Below, in pieces: positions 48,549 to 58,193 of a DNA stretch of 64,000 bases. The stretch's first letter is position 1. Each line of letters opens with the position of its first letter. The position numbers and the translations under genes are program-made. The DNA is from Corynebacterium epidermidicanis (lineage in GTDB: Bacteria > Actinomycetota > Actinomycetes > Mycobacteriales > Mycobacteriaceae). The DNA is taken from positions 1,488,001 through 1,552,000 of the forward strand of contig NZ_CP011541.1 of the NCBI RefSeq assembly GCF_001021025.1, in the 5' to 3' direction. The notes under the pieces are model-generated. The model searched no databases. It had not been told where the DNA came from and worked only from the letters and a program-made list of their open reading frames with translations.

Positions 48549-49811
48549 CTACCGATTACCTTCCCCGAGTGTGCGGTAGATCGAATTCAGAATCGGGTAG
48601 CCGATCATCACGCCAATCGATCCCCAGGCGATACCCTCTAGCTCAATGCCGGCAACAGTCAGCGTCAAATTGCCGATGCCCGCGACCAAGGCCACTGCAG
48701 CTGCAGTCAGGTTGACCGGGTTATTGAAGTTCACGTTGTTGTCTTGCCAAATCCGCACGCCCAGCATGCCGATCAAGCCATACAGCACGAGGGTGGCGCC
48801 ACCGAGCACCCCGGTTGGGATGGTAAAAATGAGCGCGCCAAACTTAGGGATGAAAGCCAGAGCAACAGCGGTTAGCGCTGCCACCCAATAGGCGGCCGTT
48901 GAATACACCTTCGTCGCGGCCATCACTCCGATGTTTTCCGCGTAGGTAGTAGTTCCCGAACCGCCGAAGCCACCGGCGAGCGTCGTCGCCAAGCCATCAG
49001 CGATGAGGGCATCGCCGGCCAGGTCGTCCATATCACGGCCGGTCATAGCGGAGACTGCTTTGACGTGGCCGACATTTTCGGCGATCAACACGATTATTAC
49101 TGGAAGGGTCACCAGGATTGCGGACAGTTTGAATTCTGGACTGTGGAATGTCGGCAAACCAATCCAGGCGGCTTGCGACACAGCTTCCGCGGCACCCTCG
49201 CTGAGGTTTCCGGTCAGAGCTGCGAATACCCAGCCCACAACCACACCAATCAGGATTCCGAGCCGGGCGATCATGCCCCGCCCACCGACCGTGGCTAACA
49301 GGATGACCGCGAGGGTCACACCAGCCACCAGCGGCTGCGTGGCGAAATTCTTGGCTGCGGTTGGCGCCAGGTTCAGGCCGATGAGTGCCACGATGGCACC
49401 CGTGACCGTCGGAGGCATGACAATGTCAATGATCCGCGCTCCAGCGGCTTTGACGGCAAGTCCGATCCCAATGAGCACCAGACCAGCAACCAACACGCCA
49501 CCGATTTGTACGCCAATCCCCTCGCCATGCGTAGCCATCAATGGCGCAATAAATGCAAAAGAGCTGCCAAGATAGCTTGGCAGCCGGTTGCGAGTGATAA
49601 GCAAGAAGAGCATTGTGCCAATGCCGGAGAACAACAAAGTTGTGTTCACCGGGAACCCGGTAAGCGTTGGCACTAGGAGGGTCGCACCGAACATCGCGAT
49701 GACATGTTGCATGCCAATCCCGATGGTTCGACCCCAACTGAGGCGCTCTTCAGGAGCGACGACTGCACCAGGTTGAATAGTCTTGCCGTCGCCGTGGACG
49801 GTCCAGCTCAT
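48549..49811 (-). CDS. uraA: Uracil permease (NCS2 family)
   Basis: About 420 residues with roughly 12-14 membrane segments. The NCS2 signature region GGSGTTTYAENIGVMA is present, with the Glu that binds the base in UraA, and HVIAMFGATLLVP is near the N-terminus. It probably imports uracil with protons. The ATG at 49811 is given; a GTG at 49820 is possible, and neither has a strong ribosome-binding site. Xanthine or another base as substrate is less likely but cannot be excluded. Confidence 0.88.
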   Translation of the reverse strand: MSWTVHGDGKTIQPGAVVAPEERLSWGRTIGIGMQHVIAMFGATLLVPTLTGFPVNTTLLFSGIGTMLFLLITRNRLPSYLGSSFAFIAPLMATHGEGIGVQIGGVLVAGLVLIGIGLAVKAAGARIIDIVMPPTVTGAIVALIGLNLAPTAAKNFATQPLVAGVTLAVILLATVGGRGMIARLGILIGVVVGWVFAALTGNLSEGAAEAVSQAAWIGLPTFHSPEFKLSAILVTLPVIIVLIAENVGHVKAVSAMTGRDMDDLAGDALIADGLATTLAGGFGGSGTTTYAENIGVMAATKVYSTAAYWVAALTAVALAFIPKFGALIFTIPTGVLGGATLVLYGLIGMLGVRIWQDNNVNFNNPVNLTAAAVALVAGIGNLTLTVAGIELEGIAWGSIGVMIGYPILNSIYRTLGEGNR

Positions 49812-49911
49812 AATACTCACGAATCGTTATTATCGCATACCGGCGGCACTGCTAAGAAACCGTTGCCCACCTGTGCTTTCCCAAAGGACAGCCGTTCATC
49901 ACACAAAGGCC

Positions 49912-49947
49912 CCAGGGACCCGGAGCGTTGTGCTACCGGGTCTCTGG
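49912..49947 (-). terminator. Terminator after the membrane protein gene at 49960
   Basis: On the minus strand CCAGAGACCCGG and CCGGGTCCCTGG pair with one mismatch, followed by a short T-containing tail (ggcctttgtgtg). Confidence 0.7.
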
Positions 49948-49959
49948 AGAACAATCAGG

Positions 49960-50499
49960 CTAGGCGCGCTTGGTGCGAAGCACTGTGGCAGCAGCCAGTG
50001 CCAACAGCACGGCAACTACGATCATGGCCACACCAGCGTAGAGCGCAATGGTGCCGACCAACCACCAGCCATAGGCAGAGAGCAGAATGCCACGCAAGGT
50101 GTCGCCTTTGAAAGAAGTTTCGCGAGCATCATTGAGCTTCTTGATTTCTTCTTCGGACTTCCCATCAGCCTTGGCCTTTTTAATGTCATCGCCAAGCTCT
50201 TGATAGGTTCGACCGTTGGCCGAGGCCATCATGTGTTCCCAAATGAAATTGTCTGCATACGCTTTGGCTTGCTCCCCTGTGGTCAATGGCTGACCGGCAA
50301 AAGGCTGCAGTGCTGCCTGGGCATCCGGATTCTTCAACGAAGTAATCGCAGCGCCTTCAGGCATCGTAATCTTTTCTTGGGTCAACTGCTCCGTCACAAA
50401 AGAGTGCGCGTAGTTGCCGCCAAACATTGCACCACAGCCGACGATGAGAAACAGCACCGCAAAAATCTGACTAAGCGCTTGGTAAATCGGCTTTTTCAT
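49960..50499 (-). CDS. Uncharacterised membrane protein with an external loop
   Basis: About 179 residues. One membrane helix lies at the N-terminus (IFAVLFLIVGCGAMFGG) and one or two at the C-terminus (WWLVGTIALYAGVAMIVVAVLLALAA). The middle 100 residues are charged and hydrophilic and probably lie outside (RTYQELGDDIKKAKADGKSE). I do not recognise the family; similar corynebacterial proteins are sometimes labelled LigA without basis. The ATG at 50499 has GGAAGGG upstream. It is a single gene with its own terminator. Confidence 0.7.
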   Translation of the reverse strand: MKKPIYQALSQIFAVLFLIVGCGAMFGGNYAHSFVTEQLTQEKITMPEGAAITSLKNPDAQAALQPFAGQPLTTGEQAKAYADNFIWEHMMASANGRTYQELGDDIKKAKADGKSEEEIKKLNDARETSFKGDTLRGILLSAYGWWLVGTIALYAGVAMIVVAVLLALAAATVLRTKRA

Positions 50500-50707
50500 G
50501 ACGGTGGCCCTTCCACTCTGAGAGGGGCTGGCCACCTATCCTCGTCGCGGTGACGCTGACCCGGATTTAAGAACTTACACATTGATAATCCAACAACTCA
50601 GCTCGAAAAGTCAAAGCAGATCGGGCACAAACAAAAAAGTGTGGGCATGTTGATACGTCCACATTCTCGAGCCCATACCAGCAGGCCCACCGACCCCCAA
50701 AAGCGGG

Positions 50708-52276
50708 CTAATCGACGGCGAACTGACTCAATTCCGCCGCCAAGGATTGCGGCAAACGAACGTCGATAAGCGTGCCGTTCTCGCCATAGTTTTCACTGAG
50801 CACGGTCGCTTGTTCATGAAGACGAGCAATCACATCTCCCCTGGTAAACGGGACCAAAAGTTTGACGTGTGCGTCCAGGGTATTCAGGAAAAGCTCGATG
50901 CGCGCTTGCAGTTCAGCAATTCCCTCGCCCGTTCGGGCCGAAACAAACACGGCATCGTCGAGTGCGTGGCGAAGCTCCGCGAGCGTTAAGGGATCAGCCT
51001 GGTCAATCTTGTTGACGACGATTAGTTCTGGAGGCGCTTCCACCCCAGTTTCGCGGACAATATCCAAAATGACAGTCCGAACCGCATCGATCTGCTTGAG
51101 CGGAAACGGATCCGAGCCGTCCACGACGTGGAGAACCAAATCCGCCTCAACGACCTCTTCCAACGTGGAACGGAACGCTTCAACGAAGGACGTCGGCAAA
51201 TGTCGGACGAAGCCAACGGTGTCCGTAAACGTCACCGCACGACCATCGGCTAGTTCGGCGCGCCGGGTCGTCGGGTCCAAGGTGGCGAACAACGCGTTTT
51301 CTACCAACACACCAGCCCCGGTCATGGCGTTGATCAGGGAGGACTTTCCTGCGTTCGTGTACCCCGCGATAGCGATTTGTGGCGTCGTCGACGCTTTGCG
51401 CCGTGCACGTTTGGTTTCGCGGGTGGTCTTCATGCCCGCGATCTCTTTGCGTAACCTAGCCATGTCAGCCCGCAGGCGCCGACGATCCGCCTCGATCTTC
51501 GTTTCACCCGGGCCACGCAGACCCACGCCGCCATTGGAACCGGCACGACCACCAGCCTGACGGGACAAGTTGCCACCCCAACCACGCACGCGGTTGAAGA
51601 GGTATTCCATCTGTGCCAATGCCACCTGAGCTTTACCCTCTTTGCTCTTTGCATGTTGCGCGAAGATGTCCAAAATGAGCATCGTGCGGTCAATGACCTT
51701 GACATTAAGCGCCTGCTCCAGCGCGATAAGTTGCGAGGGGCTGAGTTCACCATCGCAGATAACGGTGTCCGAGTCGGTGGCGGAAACTATCTCTTTGACT
51801 TCCTTCACTTTGCCGGAGCCAATAAACGTACCCGGATCCGGCTTGTCACGCTTTTGGTAGAGCATCTCAGTAACTTCGGAGCCTGCCGTCTCTGCCAACG
51901 CCTTAAGCTCTGCCATGTTGGCTTCGATCTCGGCCGTGGTACCTTCAGTCCAGACCCCAACCAGGACGACTCGCTCGAGGCGCAACTTACGATATTCAAC
52001 CTCGTAGCCTTCACGGTGCTCAGTGTCACGGACGGTGCCACCGCGAGAAAGCTTGCGTAAGGAGGAACGCTCTTCCAGGTCAAGATCACCCACAGTGGGG
52101 ATGTCATCCGAAGCGGTCTCGGCTACGTTTTCCGCAGCATAGGAAGGCAACACGCTGCGCTGGCTACTCCGGATCACCCCGGAGAGGTCGGTCCCAGCAG
52201 ACTCTGCGGGCTCGGTGGTTGGGCGGTGGTCTTTGAACGCGTCAGAAAGCAGTTCGTCAAAATCGCGATTAGTCAT
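50708..52276 (-). CDS. hflX: Ribosome-associated GTPase HflX
   Basis: About 522 residues. The N-terminal HflX domain (about 90-290) contains TDSDTVICDGELSPSQL and RVRGWGGNLSRQAGGRAG, then a coiled coil. The GTPase domain has P-loop GYTNAGKSSLI, DTVGFVRHLP (G3) and NKID (G4). HflX splits stalled or hibernating ribosomes. There is an N-terminal extension of about 70 polar residues compared with E. coli. The ATG at 52276 is preferred over one six codons upstream. The next gene on this strand is miaA, with two plus-strand genes in between. Confidence 0.94.
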   Translation of the reverse strand: MTNRDFDELLSDAFKDHRPTTEPAESAGTDLSGVIRSSQRSVLPSYAAENVAETASDDIPTVGDLDLEERSSLRKLSRGGTVRDTEHREGYEVEYRKLRLERVVLVGVWTEGTTAEIEANMAELKALAETAGSEVTEMLYQKRDKPDPGTFIGSGKVKEVKEIVSATDSDTVICDGELSPSQLIALEQALNVKVIDRTMLILDIFAQHAKSKEGKAQVALAQMEYLFNRVRGWGGNLSRQAGGRAGSNGGVGLRGPGETKIEADRRRLRADMARLRKEIAGMKTTRETKRARRKASTTPQIAIAGYTNAGKSSLINAMTGAGVLVENALFATLDPTTRRAELADGRAVTFTDTVGFVRHLPTSFVEAFRSTLEEVVEADLVLHVVDGSDPFPLKQIDAVRTVILDIVRETGVEAPPELIVVNKIDQADPLTLAELRHALDDAVFVSARTGEGIAELQARIELFLNTLDAHVKLLVPFTRGDVIARLHEQATVLSENYGENGTLIDVRLPQSLAAELSQFAVD

Positions 52277-52359
52277 TGTGTGCCATTGTCTCATGAACCG
52301 CGACCAACAGTTAAAACCGGTTTTTTAACCACCATCTAATTAGGGTTACACTTTTGGCT

Positions 52360-53097
52360 ATGACTCGTGAATTGGCAAGCATCGGCATGAATTTTACGCG
52401 GTGGCAGGACGCGGTTGAGGCCGCTATCGCTTCCGAAAAACTTGAGGTCACCGGGGAAGTTCGGGGTGGACAGCTCATTGACTTCCTCGATGAGTCCGGC
52501 GCTACCCTCACCATCCTGGCAGCCGAGCCCTTCACCACCTTTTCCGGCTTTACCGGTAGCACCCGTAACGACGCGCATGTTTCCATGATCAACGATGTCC
52601 TCGCACTCAATGACCTAGTCAACGATGAGGGCTATCATCTTGCTTCCGTCGTCAGCACCTTGGCCCAGGGACCGCTGCTTGTCGACGAACCGACCCAGCA
52701 ATGGCAGCAGCTGAATCTCTCCGCCTTGGCCATAAACGTCTCCCGCGCCACAGATGCCACCACGCCCGGCACCTTCTACTCCGCCGGCGCTGAGGTAGTC
52801 AATTCGGGGAGCGCAGCCACCCCAGATGCCACGTTCGAGGCAACCCTGAAGCTGGAAAACGTAAACGTGGCAACCAACTCTACGACCGGCGTGAACTTCA
52901 TTCATGCGACCGCTTCGAGCCCCTTCCCACTGGATATCTGCCTGCCGGCGGAAGCTGGCTCGTTCCAAGAGGGCGATATCATCACCGGCCAATTCTTGCT
53001 CGCCGGACGCATCATCCCTCCAGCTGGCTGTGGCGGCGATGACGGCTGCGGATCTGGTGGGTGTGGCTGCGGATCTGGTGGGTGTGGCGGACACTAA
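52360..53097 (+). CDS. Unrecognised protein with Gly/Cys-rich C-terminal tail
   Basis: About 245 residues, no signal peptide or membrane helix. The body is Ala/Thr/Ser-rich with beta-like segments (ATLTILAAEPFTTFSGFTGS, VNFIHATASSPFPLDICLP). The last 22 residues contain five Cys in Gly context and end in GGH. Part of this tail is encoded by a perfect 21-bp tandem repeat (53044-53064 and 53065-53085), so its length may vary between strains. The tail could bind metal. ATG at 52360; a TTG two codons earlier is possible. It is divergent from hflX and 73 bp upstream of the next gene. I do not recognise the family. Confidence 0.7.
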   Translation: MTRELASIGMNFTRWQDAVEAAIASEKLEVTGEVRGGQLIDFLDESGATLTILAAEPFTTFSGFTGSTRNDAHVSMINDVLALNDLVNDEGYHLASVVSTLAQGPLLVDEPTQQWQQLNLSALAINVSRATDATTPGTFYSAGAEVVNSGSAATPDATFEATLKLENVNVATNSTTGVNFIHATASSPFPLDICLPAEAGSFQEGDIITGQFLLAGRIIPPAGCGGDDGCGSGGCGCGSGGCGGH

Positions 53098-53170
53098 AGT
53101 ATTTGGTGATCAGCTAGCCTTAACTGCAGGTGTTTGGAAACGAGTGGGAAAGCGAGGTGGGTAAGGGCAC

Positions 53171-53701
53171 ATGCCAGATCGTGACATCTACCCGGACCCG
53201 CCCGCATGGCGCAACCCAGCGCTAATCCTTGCTGTCGTGGCAGTGTGCATCGTGTTGGTGACGCTACTAAAGACCTTGGGGGTACTCCTAGCTTTCGTTA
53301 TCGTTGCTGCCGTTTCATTAGCGTTTGTCTCTCGACGCAATGATCCGGAAGCCGAGGCAGTGAAGGCTTCGGTGCGACTATCGGCTGAGGAGATTGACGA
53401 GGTGCTCAAGGACTTCGATCGCTTCCTCACTGGTCAAGATGCTGACTCCCTTGCTGATCGCACCTTGCATCGCCCCGAACTCGCCAATGCGGATTCCTTC
53501 GTGCCAGAAATTGAGAAGTTCTACTACCTCTATTCGACGAATGTGCGCTTCTTGAACCGCCTCCAAGCCCGCCTAGCGCAAAACCTCACCTTCGGCCAGG
53601 CACAACACTTGCTGGACATCACCGATCAGCGGGCCCAAGAAATCCAGGAATCATGGGTAGCAGCCCGACGGGCAGCCTTCAGGCACGGACCAGCGGCCTA
53701 G
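53171..53701 (+). CDS. Uncharacterised membrane-anchored protein
   Basis: A 176-residue protein. Two adjacent membrane helices ([21 protein letters not shown] and [17 protein letters not shown]) lie near the N-terminus, followed by a mainly helical cytosolic domain with Ala, Glu and Gln ([40 protein letters not shown]). Function unknown. It overlaps the 3' end of the convergent miaA gene by 4 bp. It may be co-transcribed with the Cys-tailed protein upstream. Confidence 0.75.
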   Translation: MPDRDIYPDPPAWRNPALILAVVAVCIVLVTLLKTLGVLLAFVIVAAVSLAFVSRRNDPEAEAVKASVRLSAEEIDEVLKDFDRFLTGQDADSLADRTLHRPELANADSFVPEIEKFYYLYSTNVRFLNRLQARLAQNLTFGQAQHLLDITDQRAQEIQESWVAARRAAFRHGPAA

Positions 53702-54621
53702 TGGGCTACCTCTAGAGACTTCACCACGTCCATCGCCTGACTAAAGGTGTCGCCACTCGCATCAATCCAGTGGATGCGCGGATCCCGGTTGAACCAACTG
53801 CGCTGTCGTCGCACATAACGACGCGTCCCCAAAATGGTTTGCTCGATTGCTTCTTCTAGGGTCAGCTCGCCAGCAAGATAGCGCAAGACCTGCGCATAAC
53901 CGATTGCCCGTCCAGCCGTCGAATCAGCCACCAACCCCTGCTGGACCAACGCCTCAACTTCCCCTACAAAACCTTGCTCAAACATCAACTTGGTGCGCTG
54001 TTCGATGCGCGGATTAAGCCATTCAGCGGTAGTGCGCAACCCGACGAGCACAGTATTCCACCGCGGCGGCTGATTAATTGGTGGCTGCGACGCAGCAAAC
54101 GGGCGTCCGGTAAGTTCAATGACTTCCAAAGCACGTACTGTCCGCCTGGGATCAAGCCTTTCGATGATCGCCGCGGCATCTGGATCTACCTTTGCCAACT
54201 CATCATGCAGCGCTTCCTGCCCAATTTCTCGCTGCCGGGCTTCGTATTTCGCGCGCACTTGCGCGTCGGTGGGCGGGAATTGCCAGTCGTCGATAAGCGA
54301 TTGCACGTACAGCATGGACCCGCCGACCAAAATCGGACGTACTCCTCGCTGCAAGATCTCGTCTGTGGTTGCGACCGCTTCTTGCTGGTAGCGAGCGACA
54401 GAGGCCGGGGTGGTTACATCGAGGACGTCGAGTTGATGATGCACGATGGATCCACGCTCTGCCACGCTGAGTTTCGCAGTGCCGATGTCCATGCCACGAT
54501 AAAGCTGCATCGAATCAACGTTGACCACCTCGCCACCAAATTCACGCGCCAACGCCAAGCTCAGAGCTGACTTTCCTGAAGCAGTTGGTCCTAAGACGGC
54601 AATGGGGCGCGGGGTAGACAT
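53698..54621 (-). CDS. miaA: tRNA dimethylallyltransferase MiaA
   Basis: A 307-residue enzyme that adds a dimethylallyl group to A37 of tRNAs reading UNN codons. The P-loop [11 protein letters not shown] is at the N-terminus, followed by [30 protein letters not shown] and the conserved [11 protein letters not shown]. The ATG at 54621 gives the family N-terminus; an in-frame start at 54657 adds 12 residues. Together with MiaB, encoded about 3.6 kb further on, it makes ms2i6A. Confidence 0.95.
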   Translation of the reverse strand: MSTPRPIAVLGPTASGKSALSLALAREFGGEVVNVDSMQLYRGMDIGTAKLSVAERGSIVHHQLDVLDVTTPASVARYQQEAVATTDEILQRGVRPILVGGSMLYVQSLIDDWQFPPTDAQVRAKYEARQREIGQEALHDELAKVDPDAAAIIERLDPRRTVRALEVIELTGRPFAASQPPINQPPRWNTVLVGLRTTAEWLNPRIEQRTKLMFEQGFVGEVEALVQQGLVADSTAGRAIGYAQVLRYLAGELTLEEAIEQTILGTRRYVRRQRSWFNRDPRIHWIDASGDTFSQAMDVVKSLEVAH

Positions 54622-54859
54622 GCTTACATTGTGACAATGCGCCCCACGGTTAATCAATTCTGGGATGATGCCGGCTAAGCCTGAGTTCCACAGCTTTCGT
54701 TCGCCTACGATAGCCAGCGCTACGTGCGCCCATTTGTAAACGCAGGCTTGGCTTGCGCGCTACACTTAACAGCTAGCGCAACCCTGCTTGGTTTGCGTGT
54801 GAATTGTTCAGGCAGCCGTGTCGCGCGGCGAGCACTCGAGGTAATTGAAGGACGCTCCC

Positions 54860-56224
54860 ATGACTACCCCAACTCCAAAGCCAGCTCCACGTCCAGGCCC
54901 GCGCCCAGGCCCGCGCCCAGGAGCCGGTGTGTCCGCCAAGAAGCCAGCTGTAGCAGCTAGCCCCCAGGCATCGACTGGTGGATTTGTTGCCCCAGCTCAC
55001 ATCGTCAATAATCCGGCTGATTGGGGACGGGTAGCAGAAAACGGCGACGTCTTTGTGACCACCGCCGACGGCGAACGCTTGATTGGCTCCTGGCAGGCTG
55101 GCACCGCAGCGGAGGGCCTTGCTCACTACGGCACGCGTTTCGACGACCTCGTGACCGAACTCGAGTTGCTGGAAACCCGCTTGCAACAGCATCCAGAGGA
55201 ATCCGTCAACATCTCCAAACAAGCCCAAGACCTCAAAGAGAGCTTGCCCACGGCGACCGTGATCGGGGATCTCGCGACCGTCGACAAGCGGTTGGCAGAG
55301 TTAATTTCCGCAGCCGAAGCTGCTGGTGTGGCCGCCAAGCAGGCGAAAGCCAAGCAACGCGAAGATGCGATTGCCCGGAAAGAAGCTCTCGCAACTGAGG
55401 CTGAGGAAATCGGCGAAAGCTCCGTGGAGTGGAAAGTTGCTGGCGACCGCCTTCGGGACATCCTCGAAGAGTGGAAAGGGATTCGTGGCATCGACCGCAA
55501 GACCGACGACGCGCTGTGGAAGCGCTACTCTCGCGCGCGCGATGCGTTCAACCGCCGCCGCGGATCGCATTTCGCTGAACTTGATCGTGGCCGGGCTGCT
55601 GCCAAGAAGGCTAAAGAAGCACTCGTAGCTCGAGCTGAAGAACTCAAGGTATCCACCGACTGGGCAGAAACTGCCCGGGCTTTCCGCGATCTGATGACGG
55701 AATGGAAAGCTGCCGGCCGTGCGCCTCGAGAAGTCGACGATAAGCTCTGGGACGCGTTCAAGGCCGCTCAAGATTTCTTCTTCTCCGCCCGCAACGCCGA
55801 GCACGACGAGCGTGAAAAGGAATTCCAAGAAAACGCCGCCGCGAAGCAGGAATTGCTCGACACCTATGACTCCCAAATCACCCCAGAAAAGGACCTAGAC
55901 GGCGCGCGTGCCAAGCTGCGCGAGCTGCAGGAAAAGTGGGAAGAGATCGGCTTCGTTCCGAAGAACCGAGTGCGCGAATTTGAAGACAAGATCGCTGCCC
56001 TCGAGCACCGGGTGACTGAGGCTGCTGATGCAGAATGGCGCCGCACTGATCCTGCAGCTCAAGCTCGTGCTGCGCAGTTTATTGCTAAGGTAGAAGACTT
56101 CAACGCCCAAGCCGAGGCTGCGGAGAAGGCCGGCAAGGCGGACAAGGCGGCTAAGCTTCGTGAGCAAGCTGCGCAGTGGCAAGAGTGGGCTGACGCCGCT
56201 ATGAACGCGGTCGAAGACCTCTAG
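54860..56224 (+). CDS. DUF349 family protein
   Basis: About 454 residues, mostly charged alpha-helix. A low-complexity N-terminus with PRPGPRPG repeats (residues 8-22) is followed by a globular start (GFVAPAHIVNNPADWGRVAEN) and then several DUF349 helical repeats of the form EEWKGIRGIDRKTDDALWKRY, TEWKAAGRAPREVDDKLWDAF and EKWEEIGFVPKNRVREFED. The ATG at 54860 has GAAGGA upstream. DUF349 proteins are common in actinobacteria and their role is unknown; nucleic-acid or cytoskeletal functions are guesses. A terminator follows. Confidence 0.85.
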   Translation: MTTPTPKPAPRPGPRPGPRPGAGVSAKKPAVAASPQASTGGFVAPAHIVNNPADWGRVAENGDVFVTTADGERLIGSWQAGTAAEGLAHYGTRFDDLVTELELLETRLQQHPEESVNISKQAQDLKESLPTATVIGDLATVDKRLAELISAAEAAGVAAKQAKAKQREDAIARKEALATEAEEIGESSVEWKVAGDRLRDILEEWKGIRGIDRKTDDALWKRYSRARDAFNRRRGSHFAELDRGRAAAKKAKEALVARAEELKVSTDWAETARAFRDLMTEWKAAGRAPREVDDKLWDAFKAAQDFFFSARNAEHDEREKEFQENAAAKQELLDTYDSQITPEKDLDGARAKLRELQEKWEEIGFVPKNRVREFEDKIAALEHRVTEAADAEWRRTDPAAQARAAQFIAKVEDFNAQAEAAEKAGKADKAAKLREQAAQWQEWADAAMNAVEDL

Positions 56225-56241
56225 TTTTTGCCCTCTTTTGG

Positions 56242-56285
56242 CCCCTGAAGAAGCGCTGTTTTACTGGCGTTTCCTCGGGGGTTTT
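56242..56285 (+). terminator. Stem-loop after the DUF349 gene
   Basis: An imperfect stem between cccctgaagaagcgc and gcgtttcctcgggg, followed by gtttt. Confidence 0.55.
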
Positions 56286-56309
56286 GCTATCCCGGGCTAG
56301 ACTACCCTC

Positions 56310-57482
56310 ATGCACGTTGCTGTTCTCGCTGATACTGCCGACCGTCCCTCGTCTAATGCGACCGCCCCGCTAGCCCAATCGGGTGCCACCCCAGCGCCAT
56401 CGGAGGTGATTCGCACGCTGGTATTCATGGCCAACCTGTCAGCCCAAGAAGCTACCGGCTCGATGGATGCTTCCCGCAACGCCGAGCAGCTCGCCACAGA
56501 GCTAGCGCTCCCCCACCCAGATCACGAAACGATCATCCTGGCGCTCTTCGACGGCGACGAGCCTATCCTTCCCGACCTAACGACTTCCGATACCGCGAAT
56601 CCCACCAAGCGTCGATTCGGTTTGCCCGTCTTGCCACTGTTTGCCGACTTTTCTTGCGACAACATCCTAGGTTGGCTGGTGCTGACCGTGCCTAAGAAGG
56701 ATCACCTTGAGCTAGTAGAAGCGGAGCTCATTCTTGACGCCTACCTCCAGCCACTGCCCGACAAGACGCTCACCGCAGCCGCCGAAGCTGCAGTAACGCA
56801 TCTGCTGGAGCTTGGCAATTCGATCGCGCACAAGCTGGGCCGCCCACATTTCGTGCTCTGGCAACAGCAGGCAGCCTCCCCCACCGTTGCGACCGAATCC
56901 ATGGCACAACTACTGCGAGACCAAGGATTTTCGCTCGGATACTCGGAACGCACCTTGGTGGTTGACGCGCCAGTGAACCATTCAATGGCATCTGCTCAGC
57001 CCAAGTGGGAGGTTTTCCACAATGCGAACTTCCCCGATCAGTTGGTACCCAAGGTGGCCGAGGTGTATGCCCACGCAAGTACCGACATTCCGCACGGTGA
57101 CCTTCCGCTTCAACCCGAAGCATGGAATAGCGAACGGCTGCAGGCCAACACTGAACACATGCGCGCGATGGGCACCACAAATCTGCATGTCCTCGGACTC
57201 GACGAAGCGGGCGAAATCCTCGCCCTCGCGGAAGCGTTCCTTCCGGAAGGCAACGTCGACATTATTGATATCGGCCTGGTCTACGTCGCCCCGCAAGCCC
57301 GCAGGCAGGGCCTAGCAACCCAAGCGAGTGCGGCCCTAGCCACCGCGATTGCCGAACACCTACCCACGGTCCAGCGTGGCTACTTGTCCATCGCCGAAGA
57401 AAACCAAGCCGCACTAGCCCTGGCACAGAAATGCGGTGGCCACCCGATTTCGGTGACCACCGCTTGGCTACGTTCTCACTAG
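56310..57482 (+). CDS. GNAT-family N-acetyltransferase, two-domain
   Basis: A 390-residue protein. The C-terminal half is a GNAT domain with the acetyl-CoA motif VYVAPQARRQGLATQAS and the closing ENQAALALAQKCGG. The N-terminal half looks like a second, more degenerate GNAT-like domain, an arrangement known from mycothiol synthase-like proteins, although I do not think this is MshD. Substrate unknown. Its 3' end overlaps the convergent membrane-protein gene by 4 bp. Confidence 0.78.
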   Translation: MHVAVLADTADRPSSNATAPLAQSGATPAPSEVIRTLVFMANLSAQEATGSMDASRNAEQLATELALPHPDHETIILALFDGDEPILPDLTTSDTANPTKRRFGLPVLPLFADFSCDNILGWLVLTVPKKDHLELVEAELILDAYLQPLPDKTLTAAAEAAVTHLLELGNSIAHKLGRPHFVLWQQQAASPTVATESMAQLLRDQGFSLGYSERTLVVDAPVNHSMASAQPKWEVFHNANFPDQLVPKVAEVYAHASTDIPHGDLPLQPEAWNSERLQANTEHMRAMGTTNLHVLGLDEAGEILALAEAFLPEGNVDIIDIGLVYVAPQARRQGLATQASAALATAIAEHLPTVQRGYLSIAEENQAALALAQKCGGHPISVTTAWLRSH

Positions 57483-58150
57483 GCATCTTCGTCCGGTTGA
57501 TCTGGTGTCTGAGACGCTTTTCGACTCTGTGCTGCTCGCTGACGACGTTCGTCAACAAGGTTTTCGGCTGCTCCGGACGCAGTGGCGAGCCGGTTGCCGT
57601 CGAGAAGTTCTTTTTGGACTTTGGCCACCGGGTCAAGGGATTCGCTTCTCCGGCGGGCCTCAGCGATGTCTTCTTGCTCCGCACTGCGCAAGGTGACCAC
57701 GTTGTAGAGTCCATAGACTACGACCAGAATGGCCAAGGCACCCAGAATCATTCCGGGACCGGGACCTAGTCCGGAATCGCGGGTTTGGCGCATCCAGATG
57801 GCGAAGATGGAAAAGAACATCGCGATGCCACTGATGATCCAACCGATCTGGGCCAGTTTGGTTGATCGCAGGAAGTAAGCGCCGAGCGTGAGCAACACAG
57901 GGCCTAGCGCTGAGAGCCACACGAACATTCGTTCCTGGGGTGCGATGCCGTAGTCAATAGACCTTTGGGTAGAAAACGCAAGGTCAATTCCCGTGATTGG
58001 GCCAGTGTAGGGAAGGAACCAGCTCAGTACGATGAGCAGGGGGCCACCCAGCAGCGCAACTCGGTGACCCGACATGTCGAGCCTGGCCGCAATACTGCGC
58101 TCGCGAGCTGCGAGATCTTCGTATTCCTTGTCCGTAGACGTGTGGTTCAC
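57479..58150 (-). CDS. Rv2732c-like membrane protein
   Basis: A 223-residue protein. A short charged N-terminus with RLDMSGHRVALLGGPLLIVLSWFLP precedes four membrane helices, and a polar cytosolic tail rich in Arg, Gln and Asp ends it. The conserved LPYTGPITGIDL loop and position next to miaB match M. tuberculosis Rv2732c. It is probably co-transcribed with miaB, which ends 43 bp upstream. Function unknown. Confidence 0.78.
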   Translation of the reverse strand: MNHTSTDKEYEDLAARERSIAARLDMSGHRVALLGGPLLIVLSWFLPYTGPITGIDLAFSTQRSIDYGIAPQERMFVWLSALGPVLLTLGAYFLRSTKLAQIGWIISGIAMFFSIFAIWMRQTRDSGLGPGPGMILGALAILVVVYGLYNVVTLRSAEQEDIAEARRRSESLDPVAKVQKELLDGNRLATASGAAENLVDERRQRAAQSRKASQTPDQPDEDA

Positions 58151-58193
58151 CTTGGTTACGCTTTCTATCGTTGTGAGTTAATCCAGCTGATGG

